Positions 9,776 to 18,363 of a DNA stretch of 64,000 bases are shown piece after piece. The translations under genes were made by a program, and so were the position numbers. The notes beneath the pieces are model-generated. The model did no database searches. It was given only the letters and a program-made list of their open reading frames with translations, and was not told where the DNA came from. The DNA is from Macrococcus armenti (GTDB taxonomy: Bacteria; Bacillota; Bacilli; Staphylococcales; Staphylococcaceae). Location of the stretch: positions 1,612,001 to 1,676,000 of the forward strand of contig NZ_CP083608.1 of assembly GCF_020097135.1 (NCBI RefSeq), in the 5' to 3' direction. Within the stretch, counting starts at the first letter, position 1, and every line of letters begins with the position of its first letter.

Positions 9776-9865
9776 CGGATCGTGAGGGATTCGAACCCTC
9801 GAAACGCAATTATACGTTTACACACTTTCCAGGCGTGCTCCTTCAGCCAACTCGGACAACGATCC
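9776..9865 (-). tRNA. tRNA-Ser (GGA)
   Basis: Class II tRNA of 90 nt with a long variable arm. The acceptor GGATCGT pairs with ACGATCC, the anticodon loop CTGGAAA gives GGA, and the T-loop is GGTTCGAATCC. The discriminator is G and CCA is not encoded. It is the last gene of the eight-tRNA unit. Confidence 0.95.
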
Positions 9866-9929
9866 ATGTACATGAAAATAAATCAAATCAAAATAAAAAA
9901 TCAGAAGCGATATTTCACTTCTGATTGTA

Positions 9930-10001
9930 TGACCCCTACGGGATTCGAACCCGTGTTACCGCCGTGAAAGGGCGGTGTCTTAACCGCTTGACCAAGGGGC
10001 C
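9930..10001 (-). tRNA. tRNA-Glu (TTC)
   Basis: Acceptor GGCCCCT pairs with AGGGGTC (one G-U). The anticodon stem CCGCC/GGCGG carries TTC. Discriminator A; CCA is not encoded. Confidence 0.95.
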
Positions 10002-10005
10002 TGAA

Positions 10006-10080
10006 TGGCTCCACAGGTAGGACTCGAACCTACGACCGATCGGTTAACAGCCGATAGCTCTACCACTGAGCTACTGTGGA
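10006..10080 (-). tRNA. tRNA-Asn (GTT), copy 1
   Basis: Acceptor TCCACAG/CTGTGGA, D-arm AGCTCAGTGGTAGAGC and anticodon GTT in CTGTTAA. CCA is encoded. Its sequence is identical to the copy at 10797-10871. Confidence 0.95.
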
Positions 10081-10085
10081 TAAAA

Positions 10086-10159
10086 TGGAGCGGGTGATCG
10101 GAATCGAACCGACAACATCAGCTTGGAAGGCTGAGGTTTTACCACTAAACTACACCCGC
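10086..10159 (-). tRNA. tRNA-Gly (TCC)
   Basis: Acceptor GCGGGTG/CACCCGC with anticodon TCC in the loop CTTCCAA. CCA is encoded. Confidence 0.95.
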
Positions 10160-10167
10160 TTAATCAA

Positions 10168-10244
10168 TGGGGCGACTGATGGGAATCGAACCCACGAATG
10201 TCGGAACCACAATCCGATGCGTTAACCACTTCGCCACAATCGCC
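10168..10244 (-). tRNA. tRNA-His (GTG)
   Basis: Acceptor GCGATTG pairs with CAGTCGC. The extra 5' G pairs with discriminator C, as in all tRNA-His. The anticodon is GTG and CCA is encoded. Confidence 0.95.
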
Positions 10245-10259
10245 TTACATAATAAAAGA

Positions 10260-10332
10260 TGGCTCAGGACGGAATCGAACCGCCGACACAAGGATTTTCA
10301 ATCCTTTGCTCTACCGACTGAGCTACTGAGCC
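10260..10332 (-). tRNA. tRNA-Phe (GAA)
   Basis: Acceptor GGCTCAG/CTGAGCC with anticodon GAA in the loop TTGAAAA. Discriminator A; CCA is not encoded. Confidence 0.95.
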
Positions 10333-10337
10333 ATACA

Positions 10338-10413
10338 TGGCGGTCCCGACGGGAATCGAACCCGCGATCTCCTGCGTGACAGGCAGGCATGTTAACCGCT
10401 ACACCACGGGACC
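10338..10413 (-). tRNA. tRNA-Asp (GTC)
   Basis: Acceptor GGTCCCG/CGGGACC with anticodon GTC in CTGTCAC and discriminator G. CCA is encoded. Confidence 0.95.
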
Positions 10414-10422
10414 ACTTAATAA

Positions 10423-10496
<74 letters not shown>

Positions 10497-10534
10497 ATAA
10501 TAATAAATTGTGTCTCAAAATCAAGTACTTATAT

Positions 10535-10563
10535 AATATATCATTTTAATTTTATGAATGCAA
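10535..10563 (-). promoter_or_regulatory. Probable promoter of the fMet-to-Ser tRNA unit
   Basis: On the minus strand TTGCAT (10563-10558), a 17-base spacer and TATATT (10540-10535) lie about 40 bases before tRNA-fMet, in an otherwise gene-free 210-bp gap. Confidence 0.55.
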
Positions 10564-10661
10564 TATTAAAAAAGTGTAAATAACCTCTTAATATGGATTA
10601 ATATAATAAAATATAATAACATCATCATTTCATCCAATTATGACATTTTTGTTTTCTCAAT

Positions 10662-10702
10662 TAAAAATAAAAAAATAAGAACAAGGCGATTGCCTTGTTC
10701 TT
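10662..10702 (-). terminator. Terminator of the Asn-Ser tRNA unit
   Basis: AAGAACAAGGC (10677-10687) and its exact complement (10692-10702) enclose a 4-base loop. A long T-rich tail follows on the minus strand. It shows that the two tRNA groups are separate transcription units. Confidence 0.85.
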
Positions 10703-10707
10703 CATAA

Positions 10708-10795
10708 CGGAGATGGAGAGATTTGAACTCTCGCGCCGGTTACCCGACCTACACCCTTAGCAGGGGCGCCTCTTCAGCCACTTGAGTACATCTCC
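10708..10795 (-). tRNA. tRNA-Ser (GCT)
   Basis: Class II tRNA with a long variable arm. The acceptor GGAGATG pairs with CATCTCC, the anticodon is GCT in the loop CTGCTAA, and the discriminator is G. CCA is not encoded. Confidence 0.95.
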
Positions 10796-10796
10796 A

Positions 10797-10871
10797 TGGC
10801 TCCACAGGTAGGACTCGAACCTACGACCGATCGGTTAACAGCCGATAGCTCTACCACTGAGCTACTGTGGA
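10797..10871 (-). tRNA. tRNA-Asn (GTT), copy 2
   Basis: Identical over its length, encoded CCA included, to the copy at 10006-10080. It is the first gene of the short Asn-Ser unit. Confidence 0.95.
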
Positions 10872-10891
10872 TCAATTAGTGAACAAATACT

Positions 10892-10919
10892 ATTATATCA
10901 ATTCAGCATGAATGGTCAA
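10892..10919 (-). promoter_or_regulatory. Promoter of the Asn-Ser tRNA unit
   Basis: TTGACC (10919-10914), a 16-base spacer and a perfect TATAAT (10897-10892) on the minus strand, 21 bases before tRNA-Asn. Confidence 0.75.
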
Positions 10920-10959
10920 TACTTTTAGCAAATATTTTTATGCTACTTTTACACTATCC

Positions 10960-11502
10960 TTATAATAATGAATACAGCGAGAGTATTTCAACAAGTTTCG
11001 GGTTAACTTTCCCGTCTATTTCCCCTTTCGTAATACGTTCCTGCTTCTTTAATTTATTGCGCAATGAATATTCCAGCTTAATTGTATTGATAAATTGTGA
11101 GTTAAATACATATTTACTTATTGGTAATGATATTTCCGTTCTATCGTCAAAATATACGATTGTATCGAAGTAATCTCCATCTTTGTATCCATCTACATAT
11201 TGCAGGTTAATCCAGCTTTGCTCTTTAGAGCGATCGCTATGTGTCGGGAAAAAATAAGCATCACTTTCTGGGTTCACCGCTACTGGTGGTTTAGTCGTTA
11301 TATTGGCAATGAGTTTCGTTGCGAGTTTTCTGTTTTCATATGATGAATGATAAAACAGACATGACGCTTCTATTATTTGTATCGGTTTCTCTTCTACTAT
11401 AAATGGTGTTTCATTAAATTCACCGACTACGGACCAATGTTTTTTCTTCTCAAAGTGACATTTTATATACATCGTTTTATCTGTAATGATATATTTCGCC
11501 AT
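10960..11502 (-). CDS. comK: Competence transcription factor ComK
   Basis: A 180-residue ComK-family protein, the DNA-binding master activator of competence genes in Bacillus and (as ComK1) in staphylococci. The family core is visible near residues 54-102: YENRKLATKLI, a PPVAVNPESDAYFFPTHS segment with its conserved FPT, and SWINLQYV. The basic C-terminal part (RNKLKKQERITKGE) is also typical. AGGAG lies 6 bases before ATG 11502. The IDEAL-protein and lplA neighbours match the staphylococcal comK locus. Paired TTAAC motifs lie just upstream of the start. Confidence 0.9.
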   Translation of the reverse strand: MAKYIITDKTMYIKCHFEKKKHWSVVGEFNETPFIVEEKPIQIIEASCLFYHSSYENRKLATKLIANITTKPPVAVNPESDAYFFPTHSDRSKEQSWINLQYVDGYKDGDYFDTIVYFDDRTEISLPISKYVFNSQFINTIKLEYSLRNKLKKQERITKGEIDGKVNPKLVEILSLYSLL

Positions 11503-11516
11503 ATTTGTCTCCTTTT

Positions 11517-11565
11517 TTAACGAATGTTAACTTAATTATAGGTGATTCCAATTAACATTTGTTAA
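11517..11565. promoter_or_regulatory. Paired TTAAC-N4-GTTAA motifs upstream of comK
   Basis: TTAACGAATGTTAA (11517-11530) and TTAACATTTGTTAA (11552-11565) are two 14-base inverted elements with centres 35 bp apart, between the comK start and its AT-rich upstream region. The second copy is identical to one at 44251-44264. They may bind a regulator; which one is unknown. Confidence 0.4.
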
Positions 11566-11830
11566 ATCGAGATAAGATTTTAAAAAATTTACATTATTTT
11601 AGCGTTCTTATTTTTTATTCAATATTTTTTAATTATTTGTTGTTTTTGTTGTTGTTTTTAGCTTTTTATATTTTTATTGTTTATCAGTATGCGTTTTAGG
11701 TTATAGTATCATATAATAATTTTAATTTTCAGAATTATATTGCAATTTGATTTGTTATGTTTTATACTCTTTATTAATCATTTGTTATTCATTTTATATT
11801 TTTTATTTTAAAATTTAGGGGGTCGTTCAT
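11566..11830. other. Very AT-rich intergenic region between comK and the IDEAL gene
   Basis: With the flanking bases this is a 328-bp gene-free gap, unusually rich in T runs on the plus strand. It must hold divergent promoters for comK and the IDEAL gene. ComK is known to bind AT boxes of the AAAA-N5-TTTT type, but I could not pick a convincing box out of such biased sequence. Confidence 0.5.
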
Positions 11831-12037
11831 ATGAACAATTATCAGGCACAGTTAAATGGTTTAGAAACGTTCGTATCAAACTTAAACAATCTGTATATTG
11901 AACTCATCATTGACGACGCAATTAAAGCTCAGAAAAAACGTGATTTAACTGCTTTAATTGACGATGCTTTATTACAAAATGATGCACAGGCGTTTTATCA
12001 GTATACGAATGAACTTAAGCAGCTGGAGGAATTATAA
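11831..12037 (+). CDS. IDEAL-domain small protein
   Basis: A 68-residue protein whose C-terminal half matches the IDEAL domain: the eponymous motif appears as LIDDALLQNDAQAFYQYTNEL near residues 42-62, preceded by a helical segment. The domain occurs in small Firmicutes proteins, often beside comK, and its role is unclear. ATG 11831 is preceded by AGGGGG. It is transcribed divergently from comK and ends at a strong hairpin. Confidence 0.85.
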   Translation: MNNYQAQLNGLETFVSNLNNLYIELIIDDAIKAQKKRDLTALIDDALLQNDAQAFYQYTNELKQLEEL

Positions 12038-12054
12038 GTGTTTACTTACATAAT

Positions 12055-12100
12055 AAAATGAGCGTACATTCACGGTAATCCATGAATATACGCTCATTTT
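12055..12100. terminator. Bidirectional terminator between the IDEAL gene and lplA
   Basis: Eighteen-base arms (12055-12072 and 12083-12100, outer part AAAATGAGCGTA) with near-perfect pairing lie between convergent genes. Confidence 0.85.
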
Positions 12101-12108
12101 TGTTTTAT

Positions 12109-13098
12109 TTATATTGCGATTAAGCTTAAAAATTCTTCTTTCGTCACCCTACCGAAATAATGTGCGAAATCAATTTTCGCGAATGTATCTGCTATTGATT
12201 GCTTCTGATGTGGTAAACCTTTTAACATCTCTTCGATATGTGCTATTTCACCGACACCGAAGAAATCTCCGTAAATTTTAACGTCCTGCATGATGCCGTG
12301 TCGTACATCTATCTTAAGTTCGAGCATACCTCCAGGAAACTTCTGTTTTACTTCATAGTTATACTTCGGATTCTTACCATAATTCCAGTCAAAATTGCGA
12401 TATTTCTCGTTGCTTAACGCTTCGATGTTCTTCCAGTCTTCATCTGTTAATTCATATGTTTCAACGTTGTCTCCTTTGAATATTGAACGGAGTAACGTTT
12501 TCTTAAACGTTTCCATATCCATCGGCGCATCAAGAAACTCCTGAATATTGGCAACACGTGAACGAATAGATTTAATGCCTTTCGTTATCAATTTCTTCTC
12601 GTTAACACTTAAACTCTTCACAACTTCTTCTATATCGCTGTTTAACATAAGAGTACCGTGGCTGAACATTCTGTCACCAGACTGGAACATTGCGTTTCCG
12701 GAAATTTTGCGTTCACCTACTTGTAAGTCGTTACGGCCACTCATTTCTGCCTCAACACCTAATGCGTTTAATGCTTCTACTATTGGCATCGTAAACTTCT
12801 TAAAGTTATGGAAACTATCTTCATCTGCCTTCGTTACAAAGCTGAAGTTTAAATTCCCAAGATCATGATATACCGCTCCGCCACCTGATATACGGCGGAC
12901 GACATGTATATGATTATCATCTACATAAGACTGATTGATTTCAGCAAATGTGTTCTGATTTTTTCCGATAATAATTGATGGTTCATTTACATAGAATAGA
13001 AAGTACGAGTCATCTTTCGGTAACTGTTTGAGTACATACTCTTCCATTGCAAGGTTAAGCGTCGGATCTGTGATGTTGTTATTATGAATAAACTTCAT
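12109..13098 (-). CDS. lplA: Lipoate-protein ligase LplA
   Basis: Adenylates lipoate and transfers it to lipoyl domains such as those of 2-oxoacid dehydrogenases and GcvH. The lipoate-binding core RRISGGGAVYHDLGNLNFSF is near residues 69-88, with the family's IIGKNQN segment near 42. A C-terminal accessory domain (about 245-329) completes the 329-residue long form. AGGAGG lies 5 bases before ATG 13098. It lies 12 bp after cgoX and may be read from the haem operon. The comK neighbour matches the S. aureus lplA1 locus. Confidence 0.92.
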   Translation of the reverse strand: MKFIHNNNITDPTLNLAMEEYVLKQLPKDDSYFLFYVNEPSIIIGKNQNTFAEINQSYVDDNHIHVVRRISGGGAVYHDLGNLNFSFVTKADEDSFHNFKKFTMPIVEALNALGVEAEMSGRNDLQVGERKISGNAMFQSGDRMFSHGTLMLNSDIEEVVKSLSVNEKKLITKGIKSIRSRVANIQEFLDAPMDMETFKKTLLRSIFKGDNVETYELTDEDWKNIEALSNEKYRNFDWNYGKNPKYNYEVKQKFPGGMLELKIDVRHGIMQDVKIYGDFFGVGEIAHIEEMLKGLPHQKQSIADTFAKIDFAHYFGRVTKEEFLSLIAI

Positions 13099-13110
13099 AT
13101 GGACCTCCTG

Positions 13111-14481
13111 TTAACGATGCGCAATTTTCAGTGCTGCTTTTTGTGCCTGAGCGATACAGTCTGGTAATCCAACTGCTTCAAATGATGCACCTGTAATGAC
13201 AAGGTTCGGATAATGTGTTGCAATATAATGCTGAATTGCATGTATTTTGTCGATATGTCCTACTTCGTATTGCGGCATACTGTTCGGTAATTTCGTAACG
13301 ATTGAAAATTCCGGCTCTCCTGAAATATCCATCATTTTATCCAGATCTTTGCGCGCAAGTTTTACAATTGTTTCATCATCATTTTCATTCACTACATTAT
13401 CTCCAGGTCTGCCAACATAAGCTCTCAGCAATGTTTTACCTTTCGGTGCTGCATGTTGCCACTTCTTATCCGTCCACGTACATGCTGTTATAACTGTATC
13501 TGAATTACGCGCGATGACAAACCCTGTTCCATTCGCTTTATTGTTCACCTGGCTTTCATCAAAAGCCATTACAACTGTCGCGACACTTGTTGTTTTCATC
13601 GTCTGGAAGTAATCCAGCGGTCCATCATTAAACCAATCTTTAAATACTGTATGCGGCACTGTAACAATTACGCTATCGTAATGATGTGTTTCTCCATTAA
13701 TTGTAATCTCATAACCAGAATTTGTCTTCTTTATTGCCTGCACTTTGTTGTTATATTTAATTTGTACGCCACGTTCCGTTACAACTTCAGCGAGTCGCTC
13801 AATAAAACTTTCAAGTCCATTCTTAAATTGTCTGAACTGTCCAGTTTTTGGCCCTTTACTGTTAATTTTCTTACGATTTGCACGCATCCCTTTAATTAAG
13901 CTGCCATGCTTTTCTTCCGTCACTTTAAAGTCCGGGAATGTTGATTTTAAGCTTAATTTATCGATATCTGCACCGTAGATTCCTGACATTAATGGTTCTA
14001 TTAAGTTTTCAAGTGTTTCATTACCGAGACGGCGTCTGAAAAATGCGCCAACAGATACGTCCGGGTTCATCGGTTTCGGTTTAATTACATAATCCATCGC
14101 CGCGCGTAACTTCCCGATTGGTGAAATTAAACGGGTCGTAATAAACGGGCGAACTTCTGTCGGGATTCCTAATATTGCGCCACCTGGAATCGGATATAAT
14201 TTATTTTTTGCATAAATGTAAGACTGCCCTGTATTGTTAATGACGAGGTCATCTTTCATGCCGATTTCTGTAGCAAGTTCTGTCATAATTTTCTTGCGTC
14301 CTAAATATGATTCAGGACCAAGTTCTATCGTATAACCATCTTTGCGATACGTCTTGATTTTACCACCTGGTGTGTCACTCGCTTCTATAATGTCGATAGC
14401 ATAGTCCTGACTTTCCTGGTTTAAATAATATGCTGCTGATAATCCTGTTATACCAGCACCAATAATTGCACATCGCTTCAT
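13111..14481 (-). CDS. cgoX: Coproporphyrinogen III oxidase CgoX (HemY)
   Basis: FAD enzyme that oxidises coproporphyrinogen III to coproporphyrin III in the Gram-positive haem route; it was formerly called protoporphyrinogen oxidase HemY. The N-terminal dinucleotide motif AIIGAGITGLSAAYYL is near residues 5-20. The FAD-contacting end GASFEAVGLPDCIAQA is near 434-449. The length of 456 is usual. It is the third gene of hemE-hemH-cgoX, 17 bp after hemH. Confidence 0.93.
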   Translation of the reverse strand: MKRCAIIGAGITGLSAAYYLNQESQDYAIDIIEASDTPGGKIKTYRKDGYTIELGPESYLGRKKIMTELATEIGMKDDLVINNTGQSYIYAKNKLYPIPGGAILGIPTEVRPFITTRLISPIGKLRAAMDYVIKPKPMNPDVSVGAFFRRRLGNETLENLIEPLMSGIYGADIDKLSLKSTFPDFKVTEEKHGSLIKGMRANRKKINSKGPKTGQFRQFKNGLESFIERLAEVVTERGVQIKYNNKVQAIKKTNSGYEITINGETHHYDSVIVTVPHTVFKDWFNDGPLDYFQTMKTTSVATVVMAFDESQVNNKANGTGFVIARNSDTVITACTWTDKKWQHAAPKGKTLLRAYVGRPGDNVVNENDDETIVKLARKDLDKMMDISGEPEFSIVTKLPNSMPQYEVGHIDKIHAIQHYIATHYPNLVITGASFEAVGLPDCIAQAQKAALKIAHR

Positions 14482-14498
14482 AATATCACAGCTCTCTT

Positions 14499-15416
14499 CT
14501 ATGAATTAATTACAGATAATATTTCATCTACCATCGCACCGATAAATAGCGGATGTGTTTCCGGCATATTCGGTCTATAGTAGTTAACATGTAAATCGTC
14601 ACACACAACTTTACATTCGTAATCGTTATCATACAGCACTTCCAGATGCTCACATACAAACCCAACTGGTGCATAAATAAAGTGCTGATAGTTTTGTTGC
14701 GCATGAAGTGTTCTCGTTAAGTCCTGTACATCTGGTCCAAGCCATGGATCCGGTGTATTCCCTTCAGACTGCCATCCTGTCGCAACGTGTTTAACATTCG
14801 TACGCGACTCAATAAGCTTAGCAGTTTCTTCTAGTTGCTCAGGGTAAGGATCTCCCATCGCTTTAATCTTCTCAGGCAAACTATGTGCGCTTACGATTAA
14901 AACTGTGTCATCGATTGCTTCTGCCGGGATATTGCTTACTGTTTTATTAATTTCTTCTGTCCAGAATTCAATAAATTTATCCTGTTTATAGAAGTCATTC
15001 ACATGTTTCATCTTAATACCGTGCGACTCAGCAATTTCTGCTGCACGTTTATTGTAGCTTCCGACCGAGAAGTTTGAATAGTGTGGTGCTAAAACGATCG
15101 TTACCGCTTCTGTAACACCGTCTTTTGCCATCTGTTCAACTGCATCTTCGATAAATGGTGCAATATGCTTTAAGCCGATATATAGTTTATAATCTTCCCC
15201 CGTCGCACGATTTAATGCATTCACTAATGCTTCTGCCTGACGTTCTGTCGTTCCGGCAAGCGGAGATATGCCTCCAATTGCTTTATAACGATCCTTTAAA
15301 TCTTGTAACGCTTCATCGCTCGGCTTTCTGCCATGGCGAATATGCGTATAATATGGTTCTATATCCGCTTCTGTATATGGCGTACCATACGCCATTACGA
15401 GTAATCCTTTTTTCAT
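14499..15416 (-). CDS. cpfC: Coproporphyrin III ferrochelatase CpfC (HemH)
   Basis: Inserts Fe2+ into coproporphyrin III. The ferrochelatase signatures are [16 protein letters not shown] near 120-135, with the metal-site tyrosine/histidine context, and [10 protein letters not shown] near 180. [18 protein letters not shown] run follows near 217. ATG 15416 has AAGGGGA at the right distance, while ATG 15422 is too close to it. The product is about 305 residues, the Firmicutes norm. Confidence 0.94.
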   Translation of the reverse strand: MKKGLLVMAYGTPYTEADIEPYYTHIRHGRKPSDEALQDLKDRYKAIGGISPLAGTTERQAEALVNALNRATGEDYKLYIGLKHIAPFIEDAVEQMAKDGVTEAVTIVLAPHYSNFSVGSYNKRAAEIAESHGIKMKHVNDFYKQDKFIEFWTEEINKTVSNIPAEAIDDTVLIVSAHSLPEKIKAMGDPYPEQLEETAKLIESRTNVKHVATGWQSEGNTPDPWLGPDVQDLTRTLHAQQNYQHFIYAPVGFVCEHLEVLYDNDYECKVVCDDLHVNYYRPNMPETHPLFIGAMVDEILSVINS

Positions 15417-15427
15417 GTTCATTCCCC

Positions 15428-16477
15428 TTATGATTGATTTGCTTTATATGCGCTTGAGTAGTCATGTACAAATGCGCTTACACGTCTTAACGTATCCGGT
15501 TGTACTGCTGGGAATACACCGTGCCCTAAGTTAAAGATGTAACTATCTGTTTGTAATCCTTGATCTAATATGCGTTTTAAATGTGATTCAATTACTGGCC
15601 AAGGTGCCATTAATATTGCTGGATCTAAGTTACCTTGAAGTGTCTTCGTAATGCCTAGATTACGTGCCTCTTCAATTTGAAGTCTCCAGTCAAGACCAAG
15701 TACATCTACCGGTAATGCATTCCATTCTTCTATTAAGTGACTTGCCCCGACACCGAATGTTGTTACCGGTACACCTTTAGCTTTAATTTCACGGAATATA
15801 CGTTCCATATGCGGTGCGATAAACTGGCGGTAATCCGCTTTGTTCAATGCGCCTACCCACGAATCAAATACTTGAATCATTTTACAACCTGCATCAATTT
15901 GCGCGTGCGTATATGTAATACACATATCTGCTAACTTCTCCATTAATAAATGCCACGCTTCAGGTGCTTCGTACATCATCGCTTTCGTCTTGTTATAGTT
16001 TTTAGAAGGTCCACCTTCAATCATATAACTCGCTAAAGTAAACGGTGCACCTGTAAAGCCGATTAATGGTACATTTAACTGTTCTGTCGTTAACAGTTTA
16101 ATCGTATCTAAAATGTAAGGTACATCTTGTTCCGGATGAATTTCACCTAATTTTTCTACATCTGCTTTAGAACGGATAGGATTGTCGATAACCGGACCGA
16201 TACCTGATTTAATTTCTACATCTACACCTATTGCACCGAGCGGGCTCATAATATCTTTGTATAAGATTGCCGCATCTGTATTATATTGATCTACAGGTAA
16301 CTTCGTAACATACGCACAAAGTTCCGGATCATGCGTAATTTCAAATAAACTATGTGTTTCTTTTATCTTTCTGTATTCTGGCTGGCTGCGACCTGCCTGA
16401 CGCATAAACCATACTGGTGTATGATCTGCCTTTTCTCCTCTTGCAGCCTTTAAAATCGTATCATTAAATTGATTCAA
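15428..16477 (-). CDS. hemE: Uroporphyrinogen decarboxylase HemE
   Basis: Decarboxylates uroporphyrinogen III to coproporphyrinogen III. The catalytic N-terminal motif [14 protein letters not shown] is near residue 23. [17 protein letters not shown] is near 137 and NLGHGVFP near 316. The best start is TTG 16477: AGGGGG lies 9 bases upstream and the resulting N-terminus ([11 protein letters not shown]) matches family length. The longer frame to 16525 has no such ribosome site. It is the first gene of the haem operon, divergent from traP. Confidence 0.93.
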   Translation of the reverse strand: MNQFNDTILKAARGEKADHTPVWFMRQAGRSQPEYRKIKETHSLFEITHDPELCAYVTKLPVDQYNTDAAILYKDIMSPLGAIGVDVEIKSGIGPVIDNPIRSKADVEKLGEIHPEQDVPYILDTIKLLTTEQLNVPLIGFTGAPFTLASYMIEGGPSKNYNKTKAMMYEAPEAWHLLMEKLADMCITYTHAQIDAGCKMIQVFDSWVGALNKADYRQFIAPHMERIFREIKAKGVPVTTFGVGASHLIEEWNALPVDVLGLDWRLQIEEARNLGITKTLQGNLDPAILMAPWPVIESHLKRILDQGLQTDSYIFNLGHGVFPAVQPDTLRRVSAFVHDYSSAYKANQS

Positions 16478-16552
16478 AGCAAATTTCCCCCTATTATTAA
16501 TATATAAGTCGATTTTATCATACAAACACAGTAGTTAAACGTTTTATGAACA

Positions 16553-16570
16553 ATGTCATAAAACTGACAT
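16553..16570. promoter_or_regulatory. Inverted repeat in the hemE-traP divergent region
   Basis: ATGTCA (16553-16558) and TGACAT (16565-16570) flank a 6-base spacer midway between the hemE and traP starts. It is a candidate operator by position and symmetry only, and fits no haem or iron box that I know. Confidence 0.3.
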
Positions 16571-16614
16571 ATATACATCAATTTCGGGTATTAATAATAA
16601 AAGGAGTGATAATG

Positions 16615-17109
16615 ATGAAAACATATATAACATATGGTACAGAATTCTTTCTTAAACAGATCGTAAAAAAACATAAACATCGTAATATCTTACCATTTGC
16701 AGGTGAAGATAATACGTATTTATATGAAGAAACGAATGAAGATACGCTGTTTAGTGCACCACAGTCGTTTGAAGTGCTTATGCAGGATAATACATTACTT
16801 GAATTACCGACGTTAATGATTTACTTTGTCGTCAGTGAATCAAGACAGGATGTATTCGATACGAACGTTTTACCACTGCACTCATTAAAACAGTATGAAG
16901 GGTATCATGCATTCAGATTGTTAAAACCTTTACGCGGTGAGACGTACGTATACACTATACAGTTTGATACGAAAGCGCATCTGAACGACTTCAAAAAGAG
17001 CAGCTTCTATCGTAACTATTTAAGTGAAGAAGCATTAAAGCAATATCAGGCTCAGGACTTTATTAATAACATTTATTACACGAAACATTTAGCACCGCTC
17101 GAACCATAA
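16615..17109 (+). CDS. traP: TRAP / HmoB-like haem-associated protein
   Basis: A 164-residue homologue of staphylococcal TRAP (once linked to agr, a role now disputed) and B. subtilis HmoB, which has a C-terminal antibiotic-monooxygenase-like domain that binds and degrades haem. The C-terminal part here (GYHAFRLLKPLRGETYVYTIQFD and following) fits that ferredoxin-like fold. ATG 16615 lies 8 bases after GGAG. The location beside hemE and upstream of ecs is as in S. aureus and supports a haem-related role. Confidence 0.82.
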   Translation: MKTYITYGTEFFLKQIVKKHKHRNILPFAGEDNTYLYEETNEDTLFSAPQSFEVLMQDNTLLELPTLMIYFVVSESRQDVFDTNVLPLHSLKQYEGYHAFRLLKPLRGETYVYTIQFDTKAHLNDFKKSSFYRNYLSEEALKQYQAQDFINNIYYTKHLAPLEP

Positions 17110-17113
17110 ATAG

Positions 17114-17146
17114 AAGCACCCTTATCTTTTTTTGATATGGGTGCTT
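17114..17146. terminator. Terminator between traP and ecsB
   Basis: AAGCACCC / GGGTGCTT arms with a TATC/GATA extension around a T-run loop, between convergent genes. Confidence 0.75.
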
Positions 17147-17151
17147 TGTTA

Positions 17152-18363
17152 TTAATCTCTTAATAGTTTCATACGTTTTTCAATCTTTTTCGTGACGTTG
17201 TTTGTCGTCCATAGTAAAATCACATACATCAATAACACATAGTAAAATTGTGCTGGGTATATAACGATGTAACTCAGTGCAAAAATCGTTGTCGTTACTA
17301 TACATAGTTTCAGCATAAACTGCTTAAATCCTTTTAATACGAGCTGCTCTGGCGTTGGCCAAACTTTCGGCCATAAGCTGAATGCCTGCATCTTATAAAA
17401 CTGTGAGACTTGCATGACTATGGCATAACAGAAAAACATACCGATAATCATCGCAACGATCGGTTCGTGAATAAGCCACATCATTAAACATCCGATTATA
17501 ACGAGCCGTATTATTATCCACATGTTATCGCTGCTTCTTACAAAGTTTCTAATAAACAGAAATTCAAACATATGTTTTTGTGTGTAAGTTGATTTTCTCG
17601 GTAGTAATACATCCATATATCTTCTGCGTTTTGCCTTATCTTTCATTCCTTTTACATCAGTAAACATATTGATTATCTTATTCTGGCTTTGATAACGTTC
17701 ATGCTCATAATCGATAAACCCTACAAAGTCCAACAATCGCATTTCCGCATTCTTTTTCAGTAAATATATATATCCGGAAGATAATAACAAGATTGTTACT
17801 GTAATAGAAGGTATCCCTTCCAGCGCACAATATATACTTGAGAGTGACATCAGGAAGATAAGCAAACTGATGTATATACGTTCAATTGATAGTTTCATCA
17901 TATAATAGCGCATTATAAGCCCGCTATATATCATCCATATACCGATCACTACAGCACATATTAATCCGATGACAGATGCAGTGCATTCCATATAAAGAGG
18001 CGTTAAAATTATACTTATTATAATAAAAAGTATTATACGCGTTGTACCACTTTTAATAATTGCATATTTAAAATACGTATTCATATTGCGTTCAAAGTTT
18101 AACAGAAAGATACTGTCTGCACTTCTCATATAAGTTCTGAGCGGCGTCACTGTAAACAATGCAAGGATGACACCGATAATTAAGTTGTAGTTAATATTAT
18201 CCGGCAAGTGCTTTAACAACTGTGAATACTGCATCATTAATGCACCGAATGCAATCGTTAAAAAGATAACAAAATGACCATTAAAGATGTATTTGCTGTA
18301 ATGCGCAATTTCTTTGTCGTTTATCGCCTTTCTTCTTAAAAATAACTGACGTGCCTTATTCAT
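17152..18363 (-). CDS. ecsB: ABC transporter permease EcsB
   Basis: A roughly 403-residue membrane protein with about ten hydrophobic helices in two blocks, separated by a charged stretch (KGMKDKAKRRRYMD near 240). It pairs with EcsA. Ecs affects protein secretion, competence and intramembrane proteolysis in Bacillus; its substrate is unknown. ATG 18363 follows AGGTGA inside the end of ecsA, so translation is coupled. Confidence 0.9.
   Translation of the reverse strand: MNKARQLFLRRKAINDKEIAHYSKYIFNGHFVIFLTIAFGALMMQYSQLLKHLPDNINYNLIIGVILALFTVTPLRTYMRSADSIFLLNFERNMNTYFKYAIIKSGTTRIILFIIISIILTPLYMECTASVIGLICAVVIGIWMIYSGLIMRYYMMKLSIERIYISLLIFLMSLSSIYCALEGIPSITVTILLLSSGYIYLLKKNAEMRLLDFVGFIDYEHERYQSQNKIINMFTDVKGMKDKAKRRRYMDVLLPRKSTYTQKHMFEFLFIRNFVRSSDNMWIIIRLVIIGCLMMWLIHEPIVAMIIGMFFCYAIVMQVSQFYKMQAFSLWPKVWPTPEQLVLKGFKQFMLKLCIVTTTIFALSYIVIYPAQFYYVLLMYVILLWTTNNVTKKIEKRMKLLRD

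Noticed and set aside
9636-9809. N-terminal extension of the YczE-like protein
   Set aside because: It would translate across the terminator and into tRNA-Ser; a good start with ribosome site exists at 9635.
11566-11830. Specific ComK boxes
   Set aside because: The region is so rich in A and T runs that matches to AAAA-N5-TTTT cannot be told from chance.
13651-13978. Antisense open frames inside cgoX and other large genes
   Set aside because: They are shadows of conserved coding sequence without ribosome sites or family features.
16478-16525. Longer HemE start at 16525
   Set aside because: No ribosome site and no family similarity in the added residues; TTG 16477 has AGGGGG at 9 bases.
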